Source: Palauibacter sp965207805 (GTDB taxonomy: Bacteria; Gemmatimonadota; Gemmatimonadetes; Palauibacterales; Palauibacteraceae). From it: a stretch of 64,000 nucleotides of DNA. Below the pieces are notes generated by a model. It saw nothing but the letters and a program-made list of their open reading frames with translations. It made no database searches and was not told the origin of the DNA. Both the position numbers and the translations under genes were made by a program. Position 1 is the stretch's first letter, and every line of letters starts with the position of its first letter. This document shows, piece by piece, positions 50,611-59,508 of this stretch. The DNA is taken from the NCBI GenBank assembly GCA_965207805.1, contig OZ242312.1, positions 3,100,001 through 3,164,000 on the forward strand, read 5' to 3'.

Positions 50611-51615
50611 TCACGCCGTGTCGAGGAGGACTTTGCCGAAGGACTGGTTGGACTCGACGTAGCGGTGGGCCTCGGCGGCTTCGGCGAGGGGGAAGACGCG
50701 GTCGATGACGGGGCGTAGACGGGAAGGATCGTCCTCCGGGGCCGTGAAACCCGGGAGGAAGCGGGTCGCGAACATCCCCGTGAGATGCGCCTTCTCGGCC
50801 TTCGAGCGCGCGCGGAGGACGGTGCCGACGACGGTCGCGCGCTTCCCCATGAGGGTGCGCAGGTTGGCCTCGACCTTCATGCCGCCCATGACGCCGACGA
50901 TGACGAGGCGGCCGAGGGTGGCAAGGCTGGCCATGTTCGCCTCCCAGTACGGGGCGCCGACGGTGTCGAGGATGACGTCGGCGCCGGCCCGGTCGGTGTG
51001 TCGCGCGACGGCGTCGGCGAAGGAGCCGGCCCGGCGGTCGACGGCGAGGTCGTGCGGCAGTCCGGCTTCGCGGATGCGGTCGAGCTTGGCCGCCGACGCC
51101 GTCGCGATGATCGAGCCCGCTCCGCTCGCGCGCGCCAGTTGCAGGGCGGCGGTTCCCACGCCGCCGCCGGCCGTGTGTACGAGCACGCTCTCGCCGGGGC
51201 GCAGACGGCCGCGCTCGATGAGGGCGTCCGCCGCGGTCAGAAAGACCTCCGGGATCGCTCCCGCCTCGGTCCAGCTCAGCGTCGGCGGGACGGACAGGAG
51301 CTGCCCGGCCGGCACCGCCACGCGCTCGCCGTATCCGCCGCCGCCCAGAATGCCCATCACGCGGTCACCCTCGGACCAGCCGGAGACGCCGGCCCCGACC
51401 GCCTCGATCTCTCCGGCGAATTCGAGCCCCGGGATGTCCGGCGGGGCGTCCGCCGGCGCCGGATAGCGGCCCATCCGCTGCAGGAGATCGGCCCGGTTGA
51501 TCCCCGCACAGCGCACGCGCACGCGCACCTCGCCGGCCCCGGCGACCGGGTCGTCCCTCGCGACGAGTTCGAGCACCCCCGGGCCGCCGGGCTCCCGGAT
51601 GCGGATCGCCTTCAT
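50611..51615 (-). CDS. NAD(P)H:quinone oxidoreductase, zinc-free alcohol dehydrogenase type
   Basis: 334 residues of the medium-chain dehydrogenase family. The start MKAIRIREPGGPGVLEL, PGLEFAGEIEAVGAGVSGW, the nucleotide-binding VLVHTAGGGVGTAALQLA and DVILDTVGAPYW match QOR/PIG3-like enzymes. Zinc ligands are absent. It reduces quinones or enones with NADPH. It overlaps the nucleotidyltransferase gene by 4 bp (ATGA). Confidence 0.93.
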   Translation of the reverse strand: MKAIRIREPGGPGVLELVARDDPVAGAGEVRVRVRCAGINRADLLQRMGRYPAPADAPPDIPGLEFAGEIEAVGAGVSGWSEGDRVMGILGGGGYGERVAVPAGQLLSVPPTLSWTEAGAIPEVFLTAADALIERGRLRPGESVLVHTAGGGVGTAALQLARASGAGSIIATASAAKLDRIREAGLPHDLAVDRRAGSFADAVARHTDRAGADVILDTVGAPYWEANMASLATLGRLVIVGVMGGMKVEANLRTLMGKRATVVGTVLRARSKAEKAHLTGMFATRFLPGFTAPEDDPSRLRPVIDRVFPLAEAAEAHRYVESNQSFGKVLLDTA

Positions 51616-52367
51616 GCGGGGGCCGCCCCGAACGCCCGGCGCGCGGCGTCCAGCCGCTCGGGCGTCCCGATGTCGTACCACGCCGCGCCCGTCGTGTCGA
51701 ACACCCCTACGTGCTCCCCATCTCCGATCCAGTCCATGTACGAATCCATGATCGAAAAGACGCCTCCCTCCGCGTAGCGTTCGAACACCCGCGGCGACAA
51801 CGCGTGGATGCCGCAGAAGCCGTACTCGCGGGCTTCGTCCGCGCTCGACGGCTCGCGCGCCACGACTTCCCACCCCTCCGTCCGGTTCGCGCGCCCGTAC
51901 ACGCCGAGCCCATCCACCAGGAGCGGCCTCGACGTTTCCCGCTCCGCGATCGCGAGTGTGGCCAGCCGCCCGTCCCGCGCCTCGCCCTCCAGGTGCCCGC
52001 GATACAGCGCGGCGAGGTCGACCTCGGTCACGACGTCGCAGTTGTGGAGCAGGAAGGGTTCCCGCGCCTCGAACAGCGACCGGGCGTGGAAGAGCCCGCC
52101 GCTCGTGTCCAGGGGCGCGGGCGACTCCTCGTCTTCCCGCGACACGAACACCGGGACGCCCAGCGACGAGGCTTCGGCCCACGTCGCCACCTGCTCGGCG
52201 AGATAGTGCGCGTTCACGATCAGGCGGTGCGCGCCCGCCGCGACGAGGTTGCCGGCGACGTGCTCCAGCAGCGGGACACCACCGAAGTCGACGAGTGCCT
52301 TGGGCGTCGCGTCGGTCAGCGGCCGCAGGCGGCGTCCGCGGCCGGCGGCGAAGATCATCGCCTCCAC
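51612..52367 (-). CDS. NDP-sugar nucleotidyltransferase (MurU-like)
   Basis: 251 residues from a GTG start. MIFAAGRGRRLRPLTDATPKALVDFGG is the nucleotide-binding signature; FLLHNCDVVTEVD carries the metal-binding Asp; YDIGTPERL is the usual end. MurU-type enzymes couple UTP to MurNAc-1-phosphate in peptidoglycan recycling. The next gene encodes an AmgK-like kinase, which makes the sugar-1-phosphate in that pathway, so the pair fits cell-wall sugar salvage. Confidence 0.88.
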   Translation of the reverse strand: MEAMIFAAGRGRRLRPLTDATPKALVDFGGVPLLEHVAGNLVAAGAHRLIVNAHYLAEQVATWAEASSLGVPVFVSREDEESPAPLDTSGGLFHARSLFEAREPFLLHNCDVVTEVDLAALYRGHLEGEARDGRLATLAIAERETSRPLLVDGLGVYGRANRTEGWEVVAREPSSADEAREYGFCGIHALSPRVFERYAEGGVFSIMDSYMDWIGDGEHVGVFDTTGAAWYDIGTPERLDAARRAFGAAPA

Positions 52368-52410
52368 GCGCCCGCCCCCGCCGTCCGGCTCAAGCAGCCC
52401 ATGGCCCGGT

Positions 52411-53892
52411 TCAGACCCGCGCGGGACGGCGCGGCCAGTCCGCCGATTCCCGGTGCGTGACCTCCAGGCGCACGTCGGGGAAGCGCACGCTCAGGTGCTG
52501 GCGCAGCCGCTCCGCCATGTACACCGAGCGGTGCTGTCCCCCCGTACACCCGAAATGCACGCTCAGGCTGTGGAATCCGCGGTCGAGATAGTTCGCGATG
52601 TGCGCGTCCACGATCCCCCGCACCCGTTCCCAGAACTCCTGTGCTTCCGGCCGGGCCGCGATGAAGGCGACCGTCTCCTCATCGAGACCCGTGAGGTTGC
52701 GGTACGCCTCCTCCCGGCCCGGGTTCGGGAGTCCGCGGCAGTCGAACACGTATCCTCCGCCGTGACCCGACGTGTCCGCCGGATATCCGCCGGGATACCG
52801 GAAGCTCGAGACGGTCACCTCCAGCCCTCCCTCGACCGCCGACGGCTCTGCCTCGCGGCCCCAGCGCTCGACGATCGCGCGCAGCGCTCCCTCGAGTTCG
52901 GGGACATCCACGGGCAGACCCGCCTCCAGCAGCCCCCGCAGGTTCTCCGCGGCGTAGGGCACGCTCTGCAGGAAGCGCGGCTTGCGCTCGAAGAACCCGC
53001 GGTAGCCGTAGGCCCCGAGCGCCTGCAGCAGCCGCACGAGGACATAGCCGGGCCAGAGTTCGAGGAACTCCTCGCGCCGCGCGACCGCGCGCGATTCAAT
53101 GACGCCGATGTAGTGATCGAGCAGCGCCTCCCGGTGCCGGCGCGCGAGATTCGCCTTCGAGTCGTAGAGAAGCGACGCCACGTCGTACTGCAGCGCCCCG
53201 CGCCGACCGCCCTGATAGTCGATGAACCACGGCTCCGGACCCTCCGCCCCCTGCCGCACCATCACATTGCGGGACTGGAGGTCGCGGTACAGGAACGAGG
53301 ACCGGTCTCCGGCGAGCAGGTGGCGCGCGAGCCGCGAGAAGTCGCGCTCCAGGTCCGCCTCGTTGAACGGGATATGAGCGAGCTTCAGGAAGTGGTACTT
53401 GAAGTAGTTGAGGTCCCAGAGAATGGACTGCCGGTCGAACGCCGCCCGCGGATAGGCCCGGCGGAAGTCGATCCGCTTCCCCCCCTCGACCTGGAAGCGG
53501 GGCAGGACCTCCAGCACCTGCCGGTAGAGGGGGAGGATGGCGTCGGGGAAGGCGTCCGATCCGGGGTCGCGCGCCTCCTTGATCGCGTCGAAAAGGGTCG
53601 TGTCGCCGAGGTCCTCGAGGAGCCACACGCCGGACTCCTCGTCGGCCCCGTACACCTCGGGCACCGGCAGTCCGAGTTCCAGCAGCGTACGGGAGTACGA
53701 GAGGAAGGCCCGGTTCTCCATCGGATCCGGCCCGTGGGCGCCCACGGCGGACACTCCATCCCGGGCGGTGAGACGCCAGTAGCTGCGGGCGGAGCCGTCC
53801 GCGGCGACGGGACGGATGTCCTGCGGCGGTTCGCCGTGCCACTCGACGAAGAGCGCCGACGCGAGGTCGACCAGGGCCTTGCCGGGAGTCAT
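52411..53892 (-). CDS. AmgK-like sugar kinase fused to RapZ C-terminal domain
   Basis: 493 residues. Residues about 1-340 are an aminoglycoside-phosphotransferase-type kinase: DGSARSYWRL (nucleotide loop), the catalytic FLYRDLQSRNVMV near 195 and WFIDYQGGRRGALQYD near 220 (DFQ-like metal site). Residues about 360-493 match the RapZ C-terminal domain: GYVFDCRGLPNPG, and HFGCTGGQHRSVYMAERL near 460. In E. coli that domain senses glucosamine-6-phosphate and guides sRNA decay. The fusion suggests sugar kinase activity coupled to amino-sugar sensing. It overlaps pyrD by one base. Confidence 0.9.
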   Translation of the reverse strand: MTPGKALVDLASALFVEWHGEPPQDIRPVAADGSARSYWRLTARDGVSAVGAHGPDPMENRAFLSYSRTLLELGLPVPEVYGADEESGVWLLEDLGDTTLFDAIKEARDPGSDAFPDAILPLYRQVLEVLPRFQVEGGKRIDFRRAYPRAAFDRQSILWDLNYFKYHFLKLAHIPFNEADLERDFSRLARHLLAGDRSSFLYRDLQSRNVMVRQGAEGPEPWFIDYQGGRRGALQYDVASLLYDSKANLARRHREALLDHYIGVIESRAVARREEFLELWPGYVLVRLLQALGAYGYRGFFERKPRFLQSVPYAAENLRGLLEAGLPVDVPELEGALRAIVERWGREAEPSAVEGGLEVTVSSFRYPGGYPADTSGHGGGYVFDCRGLPNPGREEAYRNLTGLDEETVAFIAARPEAQEFWERVRGIVDAHIANYLDRGFHSLSVHFGCTGGQHRSVYMAERLRQHLSVRFPDVRLEVTHRESADWPRRPARV

Positions 53893-54857
53893 CAGCCGGC
53901 CGGAATCGCGGGACCCTCGCCGGGCCAGTCACGGAGCGCGCCCACGATATCCCCGAGTCTCGCGACCCCGTTCGCCTTCAGGTATTCCGAGAGCCCGTCG
54001 TGGACATCCACCGCCGCGCCCGGATCGACGAACGACGCGGTCCCGATCTGGACGAGACAGGCGCCGGCGAGGATGTACTGCAACGCGTCCTCGGCGTTGC
54101 GGATCCCCCCGATTCCCATGATCGGAAGCCCGCACGTCTGCCGCGCGCGCCATGTCGCGTAGACGCCCATGGGGAGGATCGCGGGCCCGCTCACGCCGCC
54201 GGACCGGTTGCCGATCAGCGGTTCGCGCCGCGCGATGTCGACGACCATCCCGGGGAAGGTGTTGATCGCGCTCAGGCCGTCGGCCCCCGCCTCCTCGCAA
54301 ATGCGGGCGAAGTCGCCCACATCGGGGACGTTGGGGGTGAGCTTGATCACGAGCGGCCGCTCCGTGCAGCCGCGGAGCCGCGCCACGAGGTCGGCCAGCG
54401 CCCTCTCGTCGGTGCCGAACATCGTGCCGCCCTTCACGTTCGGACAGGAGACGTTGATCTCGTACCCGAGGAAGCCGTCCTCTCCGTCGAGTCCGCTCAC
54501 CACGGCGGCGAAGTCCTCCGCCGAGTGCCCGACGACGTTCACGAACACCTGCGCGCGGTGGAGGTGCTCGCGCAACCAGGGGAGTTTCTCCGCGATGAAG
54601 CCGTGCAGGCCGGGGTTCTCGAGCCCGATCGCGTTGATCATCCCGCCGGGCGTCTCCGCGACTCGGTGCGGCGGGTTCCCGGGGCGGGGTTCGAGGCTCA
54701 CCGCCTTCGTGACGAGCCCTCCGATCTCATCGAGGGGGATGAGATCCGCGTATTCCTGCCCGTAGCCGCACGTGCCGGAGGCCAGGAGCACGGGACTCGG
54801 GAACTCCGCCCCGAACACGCGCTGGACGAGGCCCGGGGACGCCGCGGCCGAGGTCAG
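53892..54857 (-). CDS. pyrD: Dihydroorotate dehydrogenase B, catalytic subunit
   Basis: About 308-321 residues. FPSPVLLASGTCGYG, VNVVGHSAEDF, YEINVSCPNVKGG (with the active-site Cys) and LPIMGIGGIRNAEDAL define the class 1B FMN subunit that oxidises dihydroorotate to orotate. Its start is unclear: the reading frame reaches back to CTG at 54857, overlapping the pyrK stop (CTGA), while GTG at 54818 would start inside the first strand. CTG is listed because family sequence begins between them. Partner pyrK is directly upstream. Confidence 0.88.
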   Translation of the reverse strand: MTSAAASPGLVQRVFGAEFPSPVLLASGTCGYGQEYADLIPLDEIGGLVTKAVSLEPRPGNPPHRVAETPGGMINAIGLENPGLHGFIAEKLPWLREHLHRAQVFVNVVGHSAEDFAAVVSGLDGEDGFLGYEINVSCPNVKGGTMFGTDERALADLVARLRGCTERPLVIKLTPNVPDVGDFARICEEAGADGLSAINTFPGMVVDIARREPLIGNRSGGVSGPAILPMGVYATWRARQTCGLPIMGIGGIRNAEDALQYILAGACLVQIGTASFVDPGAAVDVHDGLSEYLKANGVARLGDIVGALRDWPGEGPAIPAG

Positions 54858-55663
54858 ATCTCCCCCCAGTCGAGTTCCTCCGCGGGGAAGACGGAGCCGT
54901 CGATGCACGACTTCACCCAGCGTCCGTCCGCCGAGCGCACGACGCACCCCTGGCAGGTGCCGATCCCGCAGCCCATGTGCTCTTCCACCGAGACCTGGAG
55001 CCTGCGGCCGTGTTCGCGCGCGAAGGCGGCGAGCGCCCGCAGGAGCGGCGTCGGACCGCAGCCGAGGAGGAGCGCGCTCGACGCCGGGTCGAGGCCCGCG
55101 GTCACGAGGCCCTTCCGGCCGGCGCTCCCGTCTTCCGTGAACAGCTCCAGATCGTGATCCGTGAGGCGGGAGATGAGCGCGGGGTCGAACACGGCTCCCG
55201 CGTCCCGCTCGCCATAGATGAGGCGCACGCGCCGTCCCGCCGCCGCCTCGCGCGCGGCGAGGAAGATGAACGGGGCGAGCCCGACGCCGCCCGCGACGCA
55301 CTCGACCTCCGCGCCCTCCGTGGCGAAGGGGCGGCCCAGCGGACCGAGGAGAAGGGCGGTCTGCCCGACTTCCAGCTTCGCGAGCGCCCGGGTGCCCTGT
55401 CCGTAGGCGCGCAGCAGGATGCCGACTTCGCCGCCGGGGCCCGTCCAGCCGACGCTGAACGGACGCGGGAGGAGCCAGGCCCCGGGCGCGTCGAGCCCGA
55501 CGCCGAGCATGACGAACTGCCCGGGGAGCGCCGACGCCGCGATGTCCGGGCAGTCGAACTCCTGCCACCAGGTATCTCGGGCCACGAGGCGCGTGGAGAC
55601 CAGCGCCGCCCGCCGGCTCACGGGCACCGCGCGCTCCACGGCCACTCCGCCGGCGCTCAGCAC
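54854..55663 (-). CDS. pyrK: Dihydroorotate dehydrogenase electron transfer subunit
   Basis: 269 residues from GTG at 55663. The FAD site RPFSVGWTG near 72, the NAD site VAGGVGLAPFIFLA near 125 and the C-terminal 2Fe-2S motif EEHMGCGIGTCQGCVV with a later Cys are all present. PyrK passes electrons from PyrD to NAD. It overlaps the amidase gene by 7 bp. Confidence 0.94.
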   Translation of the reverse strand: MLSAGGVAVERAVPVSRRAALVSTRLVARDTWWQEFDCPDIAASALPGQFVMLGVGLDAPGAWLLPRPFSVGWTGPGGEVGILLRAYGQGTRALAKLEVGQTALLLGPLGRPFATEGAEVECVAGGVGLAPFIFLAAREAAAGRRVRLIYGERDAGAVFDPALISRLTDHDLELFTEDGSAGRKGLVTAGLDPASSALLLGCGPTPLLRALAAFAREHGRRLQVSVEEHMGCGIGTCQGCVVRSADGRWVKSCIDGSVFPAEELDWGEI

Positions 55664-56913
55664 CCCGACTCCGGCGCGGGCGCGTATCGGCGCAGCACGT
55701 CCTCGCGGTACGCCACGATCGCGTCCGCGATCGCCCGCGCGATCGCTCGCTGTCCTTCCTCGCCGTTCAGGTAACGCTCCTCTTCATCGTTCGAGAGAAA
55801 ACCGACTTCGACGATCACCGACGGCATGCGCACGAGCGCCCCGAGAAGGACCCACCACGGGCCCTGTATGACGCCGCGATCGGGGGATCCCCCGCGCCGG
55901 ACTGTCCGGATCGAGTTCTGCACGAACCCGGCGAAGAGCCGCGACTCCGCAAGATTCTCGGTGCGGTCCAGTCCCGCGAGGATGAACTGAACGTCCGACG
56001 GCGAACCCGCCGCGTCCTCCACCTCGGGACCCCGGTTCTCCCGCAGCGCGACCTCGCGCGCCTCCTCCGAGCGGGCCTGCCCGAGGAAGATGGTCTCGAA
56101 CCCGCGCGCCCGCTCGTCCCCCGCGGCGTTGGCGTGGATCGAGACGAAGAGATCCCCGGCCCGGTCCACCGCGAACTGGGACCGCTGGTCGAGGTCCACG
56201 TAAACGTCCGCGTTCCGGGTCATGTGAGGCTCGACCATCTCGCGCCCTTCCAACTCCTCGTACAGTCGTCTCGCAATCGCGAGTACGATGTCCTTCTCGT
56301 AGCTCGCGCTGCCCAGCGTTCCCGGGTCCCGGCCTCCGTGGCCCGGGTCGATGATCACGCGCCACGGTGCCGTCGGGTCGACGCGAGCCGGCAACGGGTC
56401 GACGGCCGACGGGGAGGACGGGGACGCCGGCGATGCGTCGGGCGCCTGAGACCCCTCGGACACGGCGGCGACCGGCGGCGGCCCCTCCGACACCCACCGC
56501 GTGAGGAACTCGGCCGGAAGCCAGAAGGCGCCGCCTTCCTCGTAGGGCGGGTTCGCGAGCTGCACCGCGCGCCCCCCGTGTCGGAAGAAGGGAGACTCGG
56601 CCTCGAACGCGACTTCGTCGCCGTGGAGGCGGGCCCGAAGGAAGACGCCGTTCCGCGTTACGTCCTCGAGGACGCCTTCCAATGCGAGCGCGAGATCCGC
56701 CGCATCCACGGCGGGATAGGCCCGGTGCCGCGCGACGGCGAGACTCACGGTGCGGCCCGAAACCTCCGCCCGAACCGTCTCGGGGGGCGCCTGGGCGGCG
56801 ATTCCGGTCAGGGTCGTGGAGAACACGGTCAGCGCGACGACGACGGCGGCCACGATCCGCCCGCCCGCGCCGACCCGGTCGCGTTCACCGCCGGCTCCCG
56901 GGTTACCCGCCAC
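55657..56913 (-). CDS. N-acetylmuramoyl-L-alanine amidase (Amidase_3)
   Basis: 418 residues from a GTG start, with a signal-anchor-like segment (AAVVVALTVFSTTLTGIAAQA). The C-terminal amidase_3 domain has the zinc motifs VIIDPGHGGRDPG near 187, KDIVLAIA with the zinc Glu region, FVSIHANAA near 258 and VEVGFLSNDEEE near 373 (catalytic Glu). It cleaves peptide stems from glycan strands in the periplasm, usually at division. An N-terminal beta-rich domain (about 45-150) resembles copper-amine-oxidase-like/AMIN-type regions. Confidence 0.92.
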   Translation of the reverse strand: MAGNPGAGGERDRVGAGGRIVAAVVVALTVFSTTLTGIAAQAPPETVRAEVSGRTVSLAVARHRAYPAVDAADLALALEGVLEDVTRNGVFLRARLHGDEVAFEAESPFFRHGGRAVQLANPPYEEGGAFWLPAEFLTRWVSEGPPPVAAVSEGSQAPDASPASPSSPSAVDPLPARVDPTAPWRVIIDPGHGGRDPGTLGSASYEKDIVLAIARRLYEELEGREMVEPHMTRNADVYVDLDQRSQFAVDRAGDLFVSIHANAAGDERARGFETIFLGQARSEEAREVALRENRGPEVEDAAGSPSDVQFILAGLDRTENLAESRLFAGFVQNSIRTVRRGGSPDRGVIQGPWWVLLGALVRMPSVIVEVGFLSNDEEERYLNGEEGQRAIARAIADAIVAYREDVLRRYAPAPESGC

Positions 56914-57376
56914 GCGCCGCCTCCCGCTTCGCCCGCTCGGCCTCCCGCTGCATCGTCTTCCTCTTCAGATCCTCCCGCCGGTCCCGGTGCTTCTTCCCCC
57001 GCGCCAGCCCCAGCGTGACCTTGGCGAAACCGCGCCGAAAATGGATGTCCAGCGGCACAAGCGTCAGCCCGCTCTCCCGCGTCTTCGATCGCAGGCGATC
57101 GATCTCCCTTCTCCTGAGCAGGAGCTTTCGCCGACGCACCGGGTCGGGAGCATCGATCGTCGCCTTGTCGTAGGGAGGGATGTGGAGATTATGGAGCCAC
57201 GCCTCCCCGCCGTCGATCCGCCCGAACGAGTCCGCGAAGCTCGCCTTCCCGTCCCGGAGCGACTTCACCTCCGCGCCCCGCAGCACGATCCCCGCCTCGA
57301 ACTGCTCGAGCACCTCGTAGTCGTGGCGAGCCTTCCGGTTGCGGGCGATGACCCGGACCCCATCGCGATCGCCCAC
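56903..57376 (-). CDS. smpB: SsrA-binding protein SmpB
   Basis: 157 residues from a GTG start. RKARHDYEVLEQFEAGIVL, GAEVKSLRDGKASFADSF and PRRRKLLL-like VRRRKLLLRRREIDRL are family landmarks, with the basic tail RGKKHRDRREDLKRK. SmpB delivers tmRNA to stalled ribosomes. No ssrA gene was seen in the window. It overlaps the amidase gene by 11 bp and is 3 bp from the YtxH gene. Confidence 0.96.
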   Translation of the reverse strand: MGDRDGVRVIARNRKARHDYEVLEQFEAGIVLRGAEVKSLRDGKASFADSFGRIDGGEAWLHNLHIPPYDKATIDAPDPVRRRKLLLRRREIDRLRSKTRESGLTLVPLDIHFRRGFAKVTLGLARGKKHRDRREDLKRKTMQREAERAKREAARGG

Positions 57377-57379
57377 GGC

Positions 57380-57910
57380 TCACTCCCGGGACGCCCCGCC
57401 GTCCGCCTCCCCGGCGCTCTCGTCGGCCTCCGGCGCATCGCCCGCCTCGTCTCCGCCTTCCGATCCATCCCCGGACCCATTCTCCGCCTGTTCCTCCGGA
57501 GCGTCGCCCTCCGCCAGCGCCGCGCGGTAGGCCTCCTTGGACTCGGCGACGCGCGCCTCGAGGTCGGAGCGGGCCTGCCGGGCCGCGTCCTTCCCCGCCT
57601 TCAGCGCCTCCCCCGCCTTCTTCTGGCGGTCGGCGACGTTCTTGCGGAAGGCCCCGACGCGCGTTTCCACGTCGTCGCGCGTGCGGTCGTAGCGTTCACC
57701 GAGCGTTTCCCGGAGGTCGGTGAGGCGCTCCCCCGTCCCCTCCCTGAGCCGGCGGGCCCCCTCCCGGAGGTCGGCCTGCGTCTCGCGGCCGGATTTCGGT
57801 GCCAGAAGCAGCGCGACGCCTGCACCCACGAGGGCGCCGCAGAGGAAGGCGACGACCCCGGATGCCCGGCGTTCCACGATCACGTACGGCTGTTGATCCT
57901 GCTCCGACAT
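57380..57910 (-). CDS. YtxH-like membrane-anchored coiled-coil protein
   Basis: 176 residues. A single span with the YtxH pattern (VVAFLCGALVGAGVALLLAPKSGRE) near residues 17-40 precedes a long charged helical region of heptad-like repeats. The last 40 residues are very acidic. ATG at 57910 is favoured by an AGGAG site nine bases upstream over a GTG at 57919. Family members are envelope-stress-linked, but function is unknown. Confidence 0.85.
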   Translation of the reverse strand: MSEQDQQPYVIVERRASGVVAFLCGALVGAGVALLLAPKSGRETQADLREGARRLREGTGERLTDLRETLGERYDRTRDDVETRVGAFRKNVADRQKKAGEALKAGKDAARQARSDLEARVAESKEAYRAALAEGDAPEEQAENGSGDGSEGGDEAGDAPEADESAGEADGGASRE

Positions 57911-57962
57911 GTCACTCACTCTCCTGCTGGCGCCCTGGCGAAACCTCGCGCCACGGCGAACC

Positions 57963-59423
57963 CTAGCGCTCCGGTGAACCCCGGCGGCCGCCGCCCTCTA
58001 CAACCCGCCGGTACGCGGCCGGATCCCACTCGGGCCGTTCGTTGGCGTCGGCGATCCGCTGCCCCAGATGATAGATGAGCCGCGTGATGCGCGCCGTCTT
58101 GTCGTACAGAATCCGGTCCGGCTCGTCGTTGGGACCGTGATAGTCTTCGTGCGTACCCGTGAAGAAGAAGAGAATGGGTACGCCCTTCCTCGCAAAACTG
58201 TAGTGGTCCGAGCGGAAATAGAAATTCTCCTCCGGCCACGGGTCGTCGATCATCTCGAGCCCGAGTTCCGGGTGCTCCCGCAGCGTCTGCCGAAGTGCCG
58301 TGCCGAGCGTGGATTCGTCGGCGCCGATCGCCACGACGGTGTCGCGCCAGTTCCGGCCGATCATGTCGATGTTCAGGTTGGCGACGGTCGCTCCGAGGGG
58401 GAACAGCGGGTTCTCCGCATACCACCCGGAGCCGAGAAGTCCACGCTCCTCCCCGCTCACGGTCATGAATACGAGGGAGCGGCGAGGCGGTGTTTCCAGC
58501 GACGCGAATGCCTGCGCGAGTTCGATGATCGCCGCGGTTCCCGAGGCGTCGTCATCGGCGCCGTTGTAGATGGAGTCCCCGTCGACGGGCCGCCCCACGC
58601 CCACATGATCCATGTGAGCCGTGAAGACGACGAACTCGCCGCGGAGGTCGGGGTCCGAACCCTCGATCCAGCCGATCGTGTTGAAGGCCCTCTCCTCGCG
58701 GAATTCGGAGTGCGTGCGCACCGTCGCCTCGTAGGCGGTCGTGCCCGCGCCGGAAGCGAGGGCCGCGCGCAGCGTTTCGGGGAGCGCGGGCGTCCGGACG
58801 AGCGCGACCGGGGCGCCGAGTTCCTCCGGCATGCCGACGGACAGCCGCTCCCGCTCGTAGAAGCGCCGCATGCCGTCGAAGTAGTCGTCCGGCGCGTCGA
58901 CAGCGAGCAGAACCGCGACCGCGCCGCCATCGAGGATGCCGCGGACGGATTCGAGGCCTCGCCGGGTGTCCTCGGGCGTGACGGGCATGACCGCGACGGC
59001 GCCAGCGGGCGGGTCGGCGCCGCCGGGCGTCACGATCGCGAGCGGACCCGCGGCCTCGCCGCGGCCGCCGGGAACGGGGAGGACGTCGGACACGTCGATC
59101 GTCCCGCCGCCCGGACCGTCGATCTCGAGCAACTGCCGGCCGGGGGCGCCGGCCCGGGAAGCGGTCAGCGGATACTCCTGCAGAAAGCTGTCGCCGTCCG
59201 CCGGCTGGAGGCCGAACTCCTCGAAACGACGGGCGATGTGCCGTGCCGCCTTGTCCAGCTCCGGGCTCGGCGTCGCCCGGCCGCGCATCGAGTCGTGCGC
59301 AAGGGCGCCGATCCGAAACCGCAGGTCGCCCGCGGTGATGGTCGCCGCCCCGGTCTCCGCCTGCGCGGAGATTCCGGCGGGGAAGGCCGTGAGCGCCAGC
59401 AGCGGGACCCATATCCTTTTCAT
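57963..59423 (-). CDS. Secreted M28 family aminopeptidase
   Basis: 486 residues from the ATG at 59423, with GGAAGG upstream. A signal peptide (MKRIWVPLLALTAFPAGISA) leads to a PA-domain insertion (about 130-190) and the zinc peptidase domain: HMDHVGVG near 262, NGADDDASGTAAIIELA near 280 and SGEERGLLGS near 317 with the catalytic Glu pair, and a C-terminal FYFRSDHYSFARKGVP. It should release N-terminal residues from peptides in the periplasm or outside. Confidence 0.94.
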   Translation of the reverse strand: MKRIWVPLLALTAFPAGISAQAETGAATITAGDLRFRIGALAHDSMRGRATPSPELDKAARHIARRFEEFGLQPADGDSFLQEYPLTASRAGAPGRQLLEIDGPGGGTIDVSDVLPVPGGRGEAAGPLAIVTPGGADPPAGAVAVMPVTPEDTRRGLESVRGILDGGAVAVLLAVDAPDDYFDGMRRFYERERLSVGMPEELGAPVALVRTPALPETLRAALASGAGTTAYEATVRTHSEFREERAFNTIGWIEGSDPDLRGEFVVFTAHMDHVGVGRPVDGDSIYNGADDDASGTAAIIELAQAFASLETPPRRSLVFMTVSGEERGLLGSGWYAENPLFPLGATVANLNIDMIGRNWRDTVVAIGADESTLGTALRQTLREHPELGLEMIDDPWPEENFYFRSDHYSFARKGVPILFFFTGTHEDYHGPNDEPDRILYDKTARITRLIYHLGQRIADANERPEWDPAAYRRVVEGGGRRGSPER

Positions 59424-59508
59424 TTGCTTCCTTCCCGGAGAGACGTTCGACCGAAGGCAAGTCCGCAACGTGTGGCGGGGCTCCGCCACGGGCTGCTAGT
59501 CTTTTCCG

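Noticed and set aside
54000..55157. 385-codon plus-strand frame across pyrD/pyrK
   Set aside because: Antisense to two conserved pyrimidine genes.
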